From contig NC_081411.1 in NCBI RefSeq assembly GCF_030272615.1, positions 829,488,897 to 829,552,896 on the forward strand: a DNA stretch of 64,000 nt. The letters run 5' to 3'. Under the pieces are notes generated by a model that saw only the letters and a list, made by a program, of their open reading frames with translations, did no database searches and was not told the origin of the DNA. This document shows positions 34,672 through 46,244 of the stretch, one piece after another. A program made the position numbers and the translations under genes. Origin of the DNA: Cryptomeria japonica. Lineage: Eukaryota > Streptophyta > Pinopsida > Cupressales > Cupressaceae. The stretch's first letter is position 1; each line of letters starts with the position of its first letter.

Positions 34672-37138
34672 TTCGAAGCTGAGAAAATACAACTTCAGAG
34701 ATCCCAAGAACACCTATTAGCAAAATACCTGTTACAAGAGAATATTGGAGACAAAAACACAATAAAGTCTCTGAAAAAAGGATTATCATTCAGAGAGGGA
34801 ATGAAAAATAAAGTTACAATACAATCCTTATGACAGGAGAATTAGAAACCCTAAAGATGTGCAACCCTAAAGAGATAAAGAGTATTTAATAATTAGAATA
34901 ATTATTAAATACCTACAATATTATTAAATGCCTAATTTTAGCTTAAGTGTAGATTATAATAGACTAATAATTAAATAAAAAATTGTTAGCTAATACAAGA
35001 TAATTCTAACACCCCCCTTTAAGATGAAATTAGGGAGTAGCTAAAAAACTAAATACATGAAGCAAAAAAAATGCAACTACATGAGAAGGCAAAAACAATT
35101 TGGGTCTCGACAACAAGGCCTGATGAAGTACCCAATCACTACCAAATCTCTATGAATCGAAGAAATAGAGAAAACCACATGGGAAAAAAACTCTACTCCA
35201 AAAAGAGATGGAAAAAGCAAGTGAAGGACTAAAGAAGCCTCCAAATAAGAATGTTCCAAAAAGATAAGAACAAGAGAAGATCATGAAGAACACAACTGAA
35301 GAATGAAATAGCTGTAAACACTGTAAAAGAGTAACTACTGATTTGAAGAACCTCCATTGAAATAGAACATGACCAGGTAGAGAAGACTGTAATCTACATG
35401 AGTGTCCTCAAATGACACTACTCGAATTAGATGGCAAACAAAGGAAAACAACTGAACTCAAAGATACAGATGGTATGAGACAACAAATCCTGAAGAGCTG
35501 ATCAATTGAATCAAGGAAGCATTAGAACCAATAGGACAAACCTCCCCATAATGATAAAATCGAGAGAGACAGGTACACTGAAAAGAACGGCCAGCAAGAA
35601 TTGCATGAAGAAGAACCAAGAACATCGAAGGTGCAGAGAAAGTACATAGTGTCATTGAAGGAACACTCACTTGACACACATCATGAGGCAAATGTCATGG
35701 AAGGAACACTCACGTGACAAAGGTAGATGGAAAACAAAGGCAAACATCAACCCCCCATAGCACTTTATAAGTAGTGCATGTACAATAAGGCACAAGATAT
35801 GCAAGACACCAAGTATACAATGCATGATGGCACTTTATTTTAGTGCATTTACATAAATAAAATGTGACAATGAAAAGAAGAGACAGAGGACTAGAAACAA
35901 AAAGAACAACCAATGATGAGACATTCTACTCAAAGAAAGATATCCCAGGACCTGAAACATCCAAGATATTCATTAGAGTGCTGAAAAGAAAAAATAAAAA
36001 TAAAATATACCTAGAGCATAATATAGAAAGAAAAATCATATGAATGGAAAGAACACAAAACAATCTTTCCAATGATATAAAGTTTTCAAAAAATGGAGTT
36101 CGGATGCTCAAGTTATGTCTCCTGGAGTGCAAAAATGAACCTCTATCTTTGACAGGAAAAAATGCCATCAAAAAAGAAAAATTAAAATTTCAAACCTCCA
36201 AAGCTGAACAGAGCTCAAAAAGATGTTTCCGACGATATAAATTTTTTGAAAAAGCGCCTCCGTATGACCAAGTTACGACCAAAAGAAAAAAAACCCCTCT
36301 TATAAGGCATAAATAAGGTTAAAAAAAATTATTATTATTTTTTTGATGAAAATTTTCTAACGCATTTGCAGGGATAGCCATATGGATTTTTCTGCCTCGT
36401 AAAACGTCTCAATGAAAAAATCATGGCCCAAATGCCCTTGTCACCAAAATAGGTTGAATTATATATCAAAATGACTGCAAATGCCCTTCGAAAGCCAATG
36501 GTGAGGTCTTTTTTGGGCCAAACTGCTCTAAAATTTTTTGTTTAATGATTTTTTAGATGAATTTCTTGAAATTCATGTCAAAAAATGTCCAGAACCCAAA
36601 TTTGACAAATTTTATATGGAAATAGGGGGTTTTGGGGCATTATAAGCTCAACGGTGAGGTGCGTTTGAGCCCAAAATGATCAAAAACAAAATAGCTAACT
36701 CAGATCCAATAAAAAAACTTTGAAAAAGCTTGAAACCCTCCTTCAAAAAATCTTTAGAAAAATCAGGAACAAGCAGTAGTAGAGGTAGGCTCTGATACCA
36801 TGAAGAAGTTGAGAAAATACAACTTCAGAGATCCCAAAAACACCTGTTAGCAAAATACCTGTCACAAGAGAAGATTGGAGATAGAAACATAATAAAGGCT
36901 GAAAAAAAATTATCATTCAGAGAGGAAATGAAAAATAAAGTTGCAATACAATCCTTATGACAAGAAAATTAGAAACCCTAAAGATGTGCAACCCTAAAGA
37001 GATAAAGAGTATTTAATAATTAGAATAATTATTAAATACCTACAAAATTATTAAATGCCTAAGTTTAGCTTAAGCATAGAGTATAATAGACTAATAACTA
37101 AATAAAAAATTATTAGCTAATACGAGATAAATCTAACA
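34672..37138 (-). mobile_element. short-LTR non-autonomous retroelement (TRIM/LARD type), minus strand
   Basis: Two direct repeats of about 340 bp (34672-35011 and 36801-37138) share GAGAAAATACAACTTCAGAGATCCCAA at one end and ATCTAACA or ATTCTAACA at the other. The tRNA-Met type PBS TGGTATCAGAGC is at 36800-36789 on the minus strand, directly inside the right LTR. A polypurine tract (AAAGGGGGG on the minus strand) lies at about 35012-35020 inside the left LTR. The 1.8-kb interior has only short minus-strand ORFs (up to 81 codons) with no retroviral domains, so it would depend on another element. The flanks TTCTC and TTCTT are a near-perfect 5-bp duplication. Confidence 0.88.
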
Positions 37139-37829
37139 TTCTTATTTTTCTGACTATATAATTTTTTCTATTTTCGGACAACATTAGCACATTAAACTTT
37201 AATTTTCTTTACCAATGCCTTGACAGTCCTCACAGACATATGTCTACCATTTTTTTAATAACTTTTGATATACTTGACCAAAATCAAAATAAATTACATA
37301 TTATTGTTCTAAAATAGATTCTATACACTTTAAAAAAAAGGAAGTTTTCATTTTCGATTATTTTGATGCAAGTTATGCTCAGGGCATGAATAGGTACCAA
37401 ATTTTCAGAATGCGGTCACTTCAAAAAATCATTAAAAAAAAATACTCAATGGAAAATCATAAAAAAATACACAACTTATAGATCCCACTCTTACCTATCA
37501 TCCTACCAAAGGGTTTTGCAAACTAGTAAATCTAACTATATATTTTGTGTAGCACACGAAAAACAACTATGTTATATTTTTCTGATAAAATGAGGAACAA
37601 TTTTTCGTGCGTGAAAGGTTTGACCCTCTTAATCTTATCCAATTTTTAAAAACTTTAGTAGTTTAGAAACTATATTCAGAGCACTAAAATTCTTATTCTT
37701 TTCTCAACTCCTAGTTTAGTGCATGACCTTCAAATCTCTCTTTGAAATTCAGGTTTATCCATTTTCAGAAGAAAAAAAAAGTGGCCACTTATACCCCCTT
37801 TTTGTTCACCATCTTGGTGCACTTACCCA
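37139..37829 (+). mobile_element. 3' end fragment of a DNA transposon related to copies 1 and 2
   Basis: The segment ends with GTTCACCATCTTGGTGCACTTACC at about 37806-37829, the inverted counterpart of the sequence that starts at 63962. The body is AT-rich without an ORF. Only the terminus resembles copies 1 and 2, so this is a different subfamily or a non-autonomous derivative. Its left part is probably cut at the TRIM insertion. Confidence 0.5.
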
Positions 37830-38012
37830 AACGCAATAGAAGATAGTCATGACAACCAAACTCTATATTAATCACCATCATATCCAATATAATCATGAAT
37901 TAGGGTTAGTACATGGCAAGATACCATCAAATCATCATCAAGTAGGCTAAGCTATATCAATATGATCCATTGATGTTCAAAAAGGCAAGACGAATTAGGG
38001 AGGGGCACTGCA
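37830..38012 (-). mobile_element. inverted fragment of the giant-LTR family (first ~180 bp of an LTR)
   Basis: On the minus strand this reads TGCAGTGCCCCTCCCTAATTC, matching the LTR start at 44029 (TGTAGTGCCCCTCCCTGATTC). It then continues with shared words such as GATTTGATGGTATCTT..ATGTACTAACC that are found in plus orientation at about 44300-44330. It is cut on the left by the transposon end at 37829. Confidence 0.65.
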
Positions 38013-38149
38013 TGCATTCCCATAGAAAGTTTTCACAAGAAAATAAGACTTTATAATTCCATTTGGAGTTAAATATAAAATCATCTGAATGAATCAATAT
38101 ATCATTTATCTATTTTTATAATTTGATACTCATCATGTAAAATTGCAGT

Positions 38150-38485
38150 CATTTGATTGTGCTTATTGTTTCTTTACTAGAGGAGTACATTTTTTCTATA
38201 TATTTAGAGATGTTTTTACATATCCTCACAAGGAGGTCAAGCATAAAATATTTAAATTTTTTGGTGACACAATAGAATTAAAAAAAAAAAGTTTACATCA
38301 TCTAAAAATTGAAATTCTTTCTTTATTCTAGCTTTCCAATAAGATATAAACTTACATGATACTTCTAGTTTTATTATATATTGTAATAATTTCTTTGTAA
38401 CTACAATTCATCTATGCTTATTTAGATTGAATTGTAACTTATCTTTTAGATAGAATTGACATGTTATATGGTTTTCATATGTATT
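38150..38485 (+). pseudogene. 3'-terminal fragment of a second terpene synthase copy
   Basis: From about 38173 the frame reads RGVHFFYIFRDVFTY.HKEVKHKIFKFF, clearly a copy of the last exon of the gene at 43537-43833 ([28 protein letters not shown]). Similarity continues past the stop into the 3' flank, including AGATGATACTTCTA-like and CTTATTTAGATTGAATT words and GACATGTT(A/G)TATGGTTTTCATATGTA. The original stop codon position is altered (TTA AAA in place of GTA TAA). No upstream exons were found, so it is a truncated duplicate. It retains the sequence continuous with 38480 that is interrupted by an LTR at 44029 in the intact gene. Confidence 0.82.
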
Positions 38486-39435
38486 TTGTATAAGTTTTGT
38501 ATATAAAACAAGTGTTTAGTGTCTCTAACCTTTATTCAAATTTGATTAAAGTTCAGAAAATTATTTGATTAATGTTGTTATTTTAATTTTTCTATCATAA
38601 TATTATAGTATAATTGAAATATGTTGTACCCCACCTCAAATTTCTATTGTAATTTATTTTTTTTATGAAAAAAATGTTGGTTTGAAGTTTCATGATTTTG
38701 TTGAAAATACAAAATTTCTTCATTAATATCACAATTTAAGAAGTGTGAGGTAATTCTTGACACCCCTGGTATAATGATAATAGTCTAATTCTAATTAAAA
38801 CATTAAATCTTTTTGTTGATGGTATTAGTGTTTATACGTGAATGTATTATGCTTCAATGACTATTAAACTCTAAATGCAGATGATAATTGTATAAGTGAT
38901 CCAATTTAAATAGCTTATAACTTTAAAGACTATTCTTTGAAAAAACATAGTGTTTATAAATTAAAAGAAAATGCACTAGGAGTTTTATGCTTATCTTATA
39001 CAGTGATTTTTGTCCTTGTGTGCAGTGGCATATTTCTTTTCTTAAAAAATAAAATAAAATGTTTTACTTGAATTGGACAACAAAAAAAGCATTTCTTATT
39101 TCAACAACTCTTTCAAATTATTCAACAAATTTGATCATGACTCTCACAACAAATACTATTTACATTATAGGGTGTCTTTGTTGAAGCATCCCTCTATATC
39201 TTTTACTATCATGCGAGAACTAAATGAGAGAACTCTCAAGTCATAGTTACATAAAGATATTCTCATGGAAATACACATAAAATTAGTATAAAATGATTAA
39301 AAAAAATAAAAAATTATTAAAATATATTTACAAAGTATAAATGAAATTTGAATGAAAAAATTAATCGTACAATGTAATCAATATTATTGAAAATAAAATA
39401 TAATTTCTTTATATGTATAAATGTTTGATTATAAT
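38486..39435. other. AT-rich spacer, no recognisable gene
   Basis: This lies between the terpene synthase fragment and the duplicated promoter. I see no ORF with family features and no LTR ends. The sequence is strongly AT-rich and probably old intergenic DNA. Confidence 0.45.
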
Positions 39436-40080
39436 AGATTGTTGGTATTGACATGTTGTGATGGTTAAGTTGTGGTGTTGTTGTTCTTGTCATCAAGATT
39501 CAAACTCCGTTCGGGTGATATTGTTGAATGTTTAAATGAGGTCCCCAATTTTTGACCTCACCAGTGCATTGCTCTGGATCAAAACATTTATCTCTCTTTA
39601 AAAAAAAGACGCTTTGAAAATTACATTTGTGAAAAATATAAATCAAGTCTTAAAAAGAAAAATTGACACAAAATTGACACATCCATATAGTCTTGAGCAC
39701 GAGAAATGATCATTGACGGAGATACCAAATTACATTTGTGAAATATATAAGACAAATCAAAAAAGGAAAAATTGACACAAAATTGATACATAAAGAAAAC
39801 TTTACACAAAATTGACATATGAAGAAAAATTTAAACAAAAAATCGACACATCAATATAATTTAGACACCAGAAATGACCAAAAATTCAAAGAATGCGTTC
39901 ATTCAATACCAAATTTGAAAGTTACATTTGTTGAAAAATATTAAAATTATTGACACGTCCACGAAGTCTCCATACGTCAAAAAATTCAAAGAACACCAAA
40001 TTTGACATTGTATTTCAGCTTGAAGATGACAAATAACATGCAAAGCTTCTAAAAAGCACTATAAATAGCACTGAACATCA
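39436..40080 (+). promoter_or_regulatory. upstream copy of the duplicated terpene synthase promoter
   Basis: The block 39436-40080 repeats at 40081-40580: AGATTG.(T/C).GTATTG.CATG.TGTGATGGTTAAGT.GTGGTG starts both, and GACAAATAACATGCAAAGC..CTATAAATAGCA ends both. A TATA box TATAAATA lies at 40060-40067. A word TACGTCAAAAAATTCAAAGAACACC precedes it in both copies and includes an ACGT core typical of bZIP sites. The upstream copy has an extra internal repeat of the TTGACACAAAATTGACAC region. Confidence 0.7.
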
Positions 40081-40626
40081 AGATTGTCAGTATTGGCATG
40101 CTGTGATGGTTAAGTAGTGGTGTTATTGTTCGTGTCATCAAGATTCAAACTTCATTCAGGTGATATTTTTAGATCTTTAAACGAGGTCCCCAATTTGTGA
40201 CCTCACCAGTTCATAATTGACACAAAATTGACACATCCATATAGTCTTGAACAGGAGAAATGATCATTTGACTGAAAGCCAAATTACATTTGTCAAATAT
40301 ATAAGACAAATCAAAAAAAGGAAAAATTGACACAAAATTGATTCATAAAGAAAAATTTACACAAAAAATACCAGAAATGACCAAAAATTCAAAGAATACG
40401 TTCATTCAATACCAAATTTGAAAGTTACATTCTTTGAAAAATATTAAAAAAATTGACACGTCCACGAAGTCTCGATACGTCAAAAAATTCAAAGAACACC
40501 AAATTTGACATTGAGTTTCAGACTGACGATGGCAAATAACATGCAAAGCATCTAGAAAGCACTATAAATAGCAGTGAAGCACAAGAAATATTTGGCTTGA
40601 TTTTGTACTGCGCATTTCTTTGCATA
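40081..40626 (+). promoter_or_regulatory. proximal terpene synthase promoter with TATA box
   Basis: Second copy of the promoter block. TATAAATA at 40563-40570 lies 57 bp before the ATG at 40627, so transcription should begin about 40595-40602 and leave a very short 5' leader. The motif context CTATAAATAGCA is identical in the upstream copy. Confidence 0.7.
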
Positions 40627-43600
40627 ATGTCTAATTTGAAGGGAGACCACATTTCTTCCACACCAACTAATGCTTTCAATCACTGGGATGATAGTTTTGT
40701 CCAATCTATCCAAACACCAAATTATGCAGTAAATTCTTGTTTGCTGATTGTGTATTTTTCAGGGATCTGAATACCGCGAACGTGTGGAAACACTCGTGAA
40801 AGAAGTGAAAATGTTGTTAAAAGATATGCAGAGTGGAGAAAACGATATAATTGAACGGCTTGAGATGGTTGATGCACTGCAATGCCTCGGAATAGATCGA
40901 TATTTTCAGGCCGAGATAAAAGAAGCTCTTGATTACGTTTACCGGTCTGTTAAATTTCTCTTTTCAACTACTGTTTGCATTTAGATTTGTAATTTGTTAT
41001 ATATATAAAATCATTATGGAAGCTTGAAAACATTAACCAGGAGAGTTAATTTGTGGGTGCAGAGCTTGGAATGAAAGTGCGGGGATAGGATTAGGATGTG
41101 AAAGCTGTACAATGGATTTGAATGCCACAGCTTTAGGACTCAGACTTCTTCGACTCAATCGTTATCATGTTTATGCAGGTATCAAATCTTTTATTTGCGT
41201 GTATTAAACCTTTTATTTCAATACATGGAAACAAATTAATTTTTTATTTTTATGTCATGTACGCTGAGAAGATACGCTGAAGAATTTCAAGCACAATAAC
41301 GGGCAGTTCATTCTCTGTGGAGTAAATGATAATGGTGAGAATAATATTGAGGAAGAGCATATCATGAGAAGTATGCTCAATCTCTTAAGAGTTTCAAGTG
41401 TGGCGTACCCTGAAGAAGTTCTTATGGAAGAGGCTAAAGCATTTAGTACTCAATATCTTAAAAAGTTATTAGAAAATTCTGGAGATACGTGTGAGAAAAG
41501 AAGTTTTCTGAAAGAGGTAATAATTTTTTTTTTCAATAAAAAGTTATTTTTATTATATATTTCAAATAGTTACCAAGACATAAAGTATAGAAACAAACTA
41601 CAATATGAATTTTAAGATTGTTTTTTTAAAAAATTTTATAGGTGGAATATGCCCTCGTATATGAATGGCCCTGCACCTTTATTAGATGGGAGGCACGGAA
41701 TTTCATAGAAATCTATGAGCTGGATAATCAAAGGTAGAAGTAAAATATTATTGTTGTGTCACGATATTTAAAATAATTTATAAATTGACTATAAGATTTT
41801 ATTGTTTTCTTTAGGTTGAAGACAAAAGGATTTTAGAGCTCGCGAAATTGGATTTTAATATACTACAATTTCAGTACAAGCTAGAGATGAAAAAACTCTC
41901 AAGGTAATAACTCAAATGAACAAAGAGGTACTTCAACAACAACAATGCCACTTAATCAACACACTATGGGAAGAAGCCACTGATTGATAAAAACTTAATT
42001 ATACAAATTTGTAGTCAATTTTATGTATTTATATTATATAAACATTGATTTGACGAAGACTGACTTTATAATATGCGATTGGATCTCGACAAGTTATCAC
42101 GTAATAAAATTTATATTGTTTGTAATTTATTTTGGTTACTAATATTTTCTTATAAATCTTAATTTGCATGATAGTTGGTGGGTAGATTCTGGCATCTCCA
42201 AGCTAGTTGCAACAAGGGAGCGGACAATTGAATTTCACTTTTGGGCAGTTAGTTTGGCAGACGAAGAGGAGCTTTCTACTAGCAGAGTTGCTTTCGCAAA
42301 AATTGTAACTGCTATGACAATCATGGATGACATTTATGATGACTATGGAATGCTCGAGGAACTCAAATGTATTACAGAGGCCATTGCTCAAGGTTGGGAT
42401 GTTTCTATAATAAAAAACATTACAAGCAACCTCAAGACATGTATTGAATTTTGTTTCAAAACAATTCTTGAATTGACAAGTGATGCTACTAAAAAGCAAG
42501 GGCGTGACATGATGCCTTTTGTTACAAAAGCAGTATGTATATTTCTTCAATACCCTTTTAATGTCCTTTATAACATACTGTGCATTTTATATAACAAAGT
42601 AAATATCAAACAAAATATTATATTTGATAACAAATTAGTGATAATTTAGAGCCATTAAACATAGTTTCTATAAGATTTTGCAAATAATTATATTTTATAG
42701 AAATGGAATCTTATGAAACTAACAAAAAGAAATTAAGGGTTGAGTAATAAGTAGTGGATATTTCCTAACTCTTATTCTTATAATGATTCCTTATAGAGTT
42801 AAGACACTCCTTAATTTAGATGATTGATGGATACTAATTTGATGTTCAAAATAGAACCAAAATAAAAATACTAAATGATATTGTTATATTAGACTTGCTA
42901 ATGTGTTAACCATATAGTATCCCAAAGAAGTAACAACAAACTAAGTTATATTTAGAATGTTGTAATATACCTTATGGAAAATCATTAAAAATCGTCAAAG
43001 TTTATTTTTAACATAATATGTTTTACCAATATAAACAATTCTTTATTATTTTTAGGCCCAACCTTGTACATAGATTTTAGACAAGAATAATGACAAATTT
43101 ATTTTTATCATATTTAAAAATAGAGCTAGTTATATAGATCATGGAGTGAAATTATGAAATATATCTAACATGTATATTGGATTGTGTTTCAGTGGGTAGA
43201 TTATGTAGAAGCTTGTTTTGAGCAAGCACGATGGAAAATAACAAGATATCTTCCAACTTATAATGAGTATATGAAATATGCTGAATTATTTGTAGGATTT
43301 GGACCAATATTGTTACATACTGCTCTATTAGGATCTCGTATTTTATGTGATGATGAAATTGAGAAGATATACCTTGATAGATCTAGATTCTACCAGCTCA
43401 TGCCAGTGTGTATACGATTAATTGATGATATACAAGATTTTGAGGTTTTTCTTTTCCCCCCCTTTTTCATAAACATGAAATATAGATATAAATGTTATGA
43501 TATTTTAATATTAACATATTTCTAATGTTAATTTAGGATGAGAGACTCCATGGAAAAACTGCCTCAGCTATTTCTTGTTATATGGGTGATCATCCTAGTT

Positions 43601-43833
43601 GCTCAGAAGGAGAGGCACTAAATCACATCACCAAACTCAAAAATGAATCATTGAAGGAATTGACAAGGGAATTTTTAAAACCAGACAATGTTTTGCTTGA
43701 TTGGGAGAAGTTTGGTGTCAATGGTACTAGAGGAATACAATTTCTCTATATATTTGGAGATGGCTTCACATATTGTCAAAAGGAGGTCAAGAATCAAATA
43801 TTTAAAGTTTTTCTCGATATAATAGAAGTATAA
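40627..43833 (+). CDS. terpene synthase, TPS-d-like (conifer type), nine exons, one apparent frameshift
   Basis: Exons: 40627-40728, 40763-40944, 41063-41178, 41272-41516, 41642-41733, 41815-41903, 42175-42532, 43193-43444 and 43537-43833, all with GT..AG introns; together about 577 codons. The N-terminal half has the inactive alpha-barrel blocks ([14 protein letters not shown] near the start, [27 protein letters not shown]). The C-terminal half has RER upstream, the magnesium motif DDIYD (exon 7) and the second metal motif [10 protein letters not shown] across exons 8/9, with Asp where Ser/Thr is usual. There is no plastid transit peptide and no RR(x)8W, and the length fits a cytosolic sesquiterpene synthase; substrate and product cannot be read. 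Exon 6 is one base short for its frame (near 41820-41835, beside AAAA), so it is either a mutation or a sequence error. Confidence 0.88.
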
Positions 43834-44028
43834 AAAAGAAAGCATTTTCATCATCTAAAACTAAAATGCTTTCTTTACTCTAGAATTCTAGTAAATCATA
43901 GACTTAGATGATACTTCTAATTTTATTCTATTGTAATAATTTCTTTGTTACTATGATTCATCTAAGCTTATTTAGATTGAATTAGAACTTTGTTTTAGAT
44001 AGAGTTGACATGTTGTATGGTTTTCATA

Positions 44029-46240
44029 TGTAGTGCCCCTCCCTGATTCTTCTTTCTTTTTGTGCATTGATAGACTATATTGATATAGTTCATACTATTT
44101 TGTGATGCTTTTGATTAGATGTTTATGGACGCACTTATAATTTGGATGCTTTATTATTGATGATAGATGTATCGTATCTGCACTTGACATTATGCTTTCA
44201 TGTGGATAATGATATTCATAGATTATTATGATGATGGATTACTATTTGATGATCTATGTGTATTCATTTTATGTGTATGGTTTATAATTGCTTATGGTGA
44301 TTTGATGGTATCTTATTATGTACTAACCTTATTTGATTGTGTCTGTCTTCTACTATGGTTTTGATAGGGATGATGTCATACCACTCATTCATGAGCATGA
44401 TATGACGTTGTGATTCCTTTTCACTTGTCTATTTATTTCATGATATAAGGTATTGTACATGTTGTTGTACATGTATTGGTGGTGACAGGTTTGCAAGTAC
44501 CAAACATCAACTCCACCTGGCTTCATAGGTCTAAGCGTGTCTTCATCCCAATGGCAAGTTGATTGGCGGTGACATGAGATCCTATTCTACACTCTAGTTG
44601 ATTTGTTCTGTACCACTTAGTGATGGGTCTTTGAGCATTGTTGGGGTTCTCATTTTAAGTCTGGGAGAAGCATTTTATGATTTGTATTCTATATTATTAT
44701 ATGTTTAAGTTTCCTTGGTTTATCATGGATATCGTGCCTTAATTGGACTGCTTTTTTAGTAATTTCATATACTTAGAGATTTATTGGACTTGTCATAACT
44801 TGATTATTTCATTTTTTGAGTCTTCTATGTGGATGCACTAATATGGTCTATGTGCTAAAATCATTTTTCAATGTGCTACTAAAAATGGTGGATGTGCTAA
44901 AAGAACTGGTCAATGCGTCATTATTTCCTTCAGATGTGTTAAACTGCCCTATATTTTATGTTTTTGATCATTTTTATGGTTTCTGAGTTGATTACCCAAT
45001 TATGTTTCTTCCTAGAGACTGTTGTCTTTTGATTATCAAGGTTCCTGAGTTATACCGGGACCGGTTTATTAGTTGGAATGGAATTTATGTGTTATTTACT
45101 TGGTCCCATATTCGATATGACCTTGATATTGTGATTATATACTATTTATGAGGCTTCTATGATGGCATTCGATTTTATTTATCTGATTGAGAACCTTGGA
45201 TAAGCAAGGTATGTGTTGTAGAGATCCCTTCATCATGTTATATTATTTGTATGTGTTGTCACCCTAAGGTCTAGGTGCATGTTAGGGGGGAGTGGGATTC
45301 AAAGTGAGTGACCGGGGTTGTGAGGAGTAGACAGCTAGGTTACCTGGGGTCTCAATTTGCCATAATATCTCATTAAGAGTTTACCTTGTAATGAAGTGAT
45401 AATATAATTAATTAATTATAGAAGGGTTGGGTAGTAGTAAATTCATCTTAATAAGATAATGAATGGACATGGTGGCCATAATGCCTTGCCCAATGGTAGT
45501 AATCTGAGATAGGATTGGGAAGTCCTTGGTGACATAGGTAAGTTAATCTCCCTTACTCCTTCAAGGTTGAGATGGCTTCTTATGATAATCTTGAATCCCA
45601 GGACAAGTGCACAGGTTCCCATTATGAATATATACGGTGATACTCTTTCCCTACATGTAGGTCCTAGCACCTTGAGTTTTGATTTGAAGTGTTGCCTTGG
45701 GGGTCTTATGATTTATTGAGCCTTGTTTATTTGCATGATGTGTGGAGTGTTATCCTTTGGTTGTTAGGTGTCAACCTAGATTTGGAGTGTGTGTGGGATC
45801 TTGTGTCATCTCCTAGCATGGGGGTGGTTCCTTATGGTTCCACATGGTCGAGTGGTTTGGTGACTTCTTTCATTTGGATGTTCTTCAATGGATGCTCTTG
45901 CTCATGGATGTGGACTTTCATCTCTTCATCTATGGATGGATACTTGTATAAAATTGATTTATATAATTCATATGGCATATGTATGTGTACAAGACATAAT
46001 ATAATTATAATTGTAGTTGAGGGTTATACCCCTTGATGTAAAAAGGTTGATGTATATGTAGTGGTAGATGATGTATTAGGTCATGATCATAGTACTTGTA
46101 AGAGAACATATAGATGTATCTTGTTGTATCTTGGATATTTATTCATTGGTGGAAACAATGTAATTGGTTCTATGTAAGTGCATATTGTGATATGTGAATG
46201 TTTATGGTGGTTAAGAATGGAATATGAATGTGGTAGATAA
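44029..46240 (+). mobile_element. truncated giant LTR inserted behind the terpene synthase
   Basis: TGTAGTGCCCCTCCCTGATTC begins at 44029, breaking the 3' flank of the terpene synthase at a point where the fragment at 38470-38490 runs on uninterrupted. Later parts (about 45290-45980) share layout and words with the other giant LTRs: AATAAGATAATG at 45450, and a stretch at 45810-45900 resembling 59530-59620 (CTCCTAGCA.GGTGG.GTGGTTCC..CACATGGT.G.GTGGT). It stops at about 46240, where transposon copy 2 begins. The small ORFs (45689-46036) have no domain features. Confidence 0.72.
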
Positions 46241-46244
46241 TATT

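Noticed and set aside
35077-36316. Small ORFs of 60-90 codons in the TRIM interior
   Set aside because: They have no retroviral or host domain and lie in AT-rich DNA; the element is best explained as non-coding.
41930-42170. Extra coding exon between terpene synthase exons 6 and 7
   Set aside because: The stretch has scattered codon-like words, but exon 6 to exon 7 joins a continuous family motif (LS..WW), leaving no room for an exon.
45689-46036. ORF of 115 codons, Trp/Ser-rich
   Set aside because: It lies in a truncated giant LTR, and the related sequence at 59530-59620 does not keep the frame.
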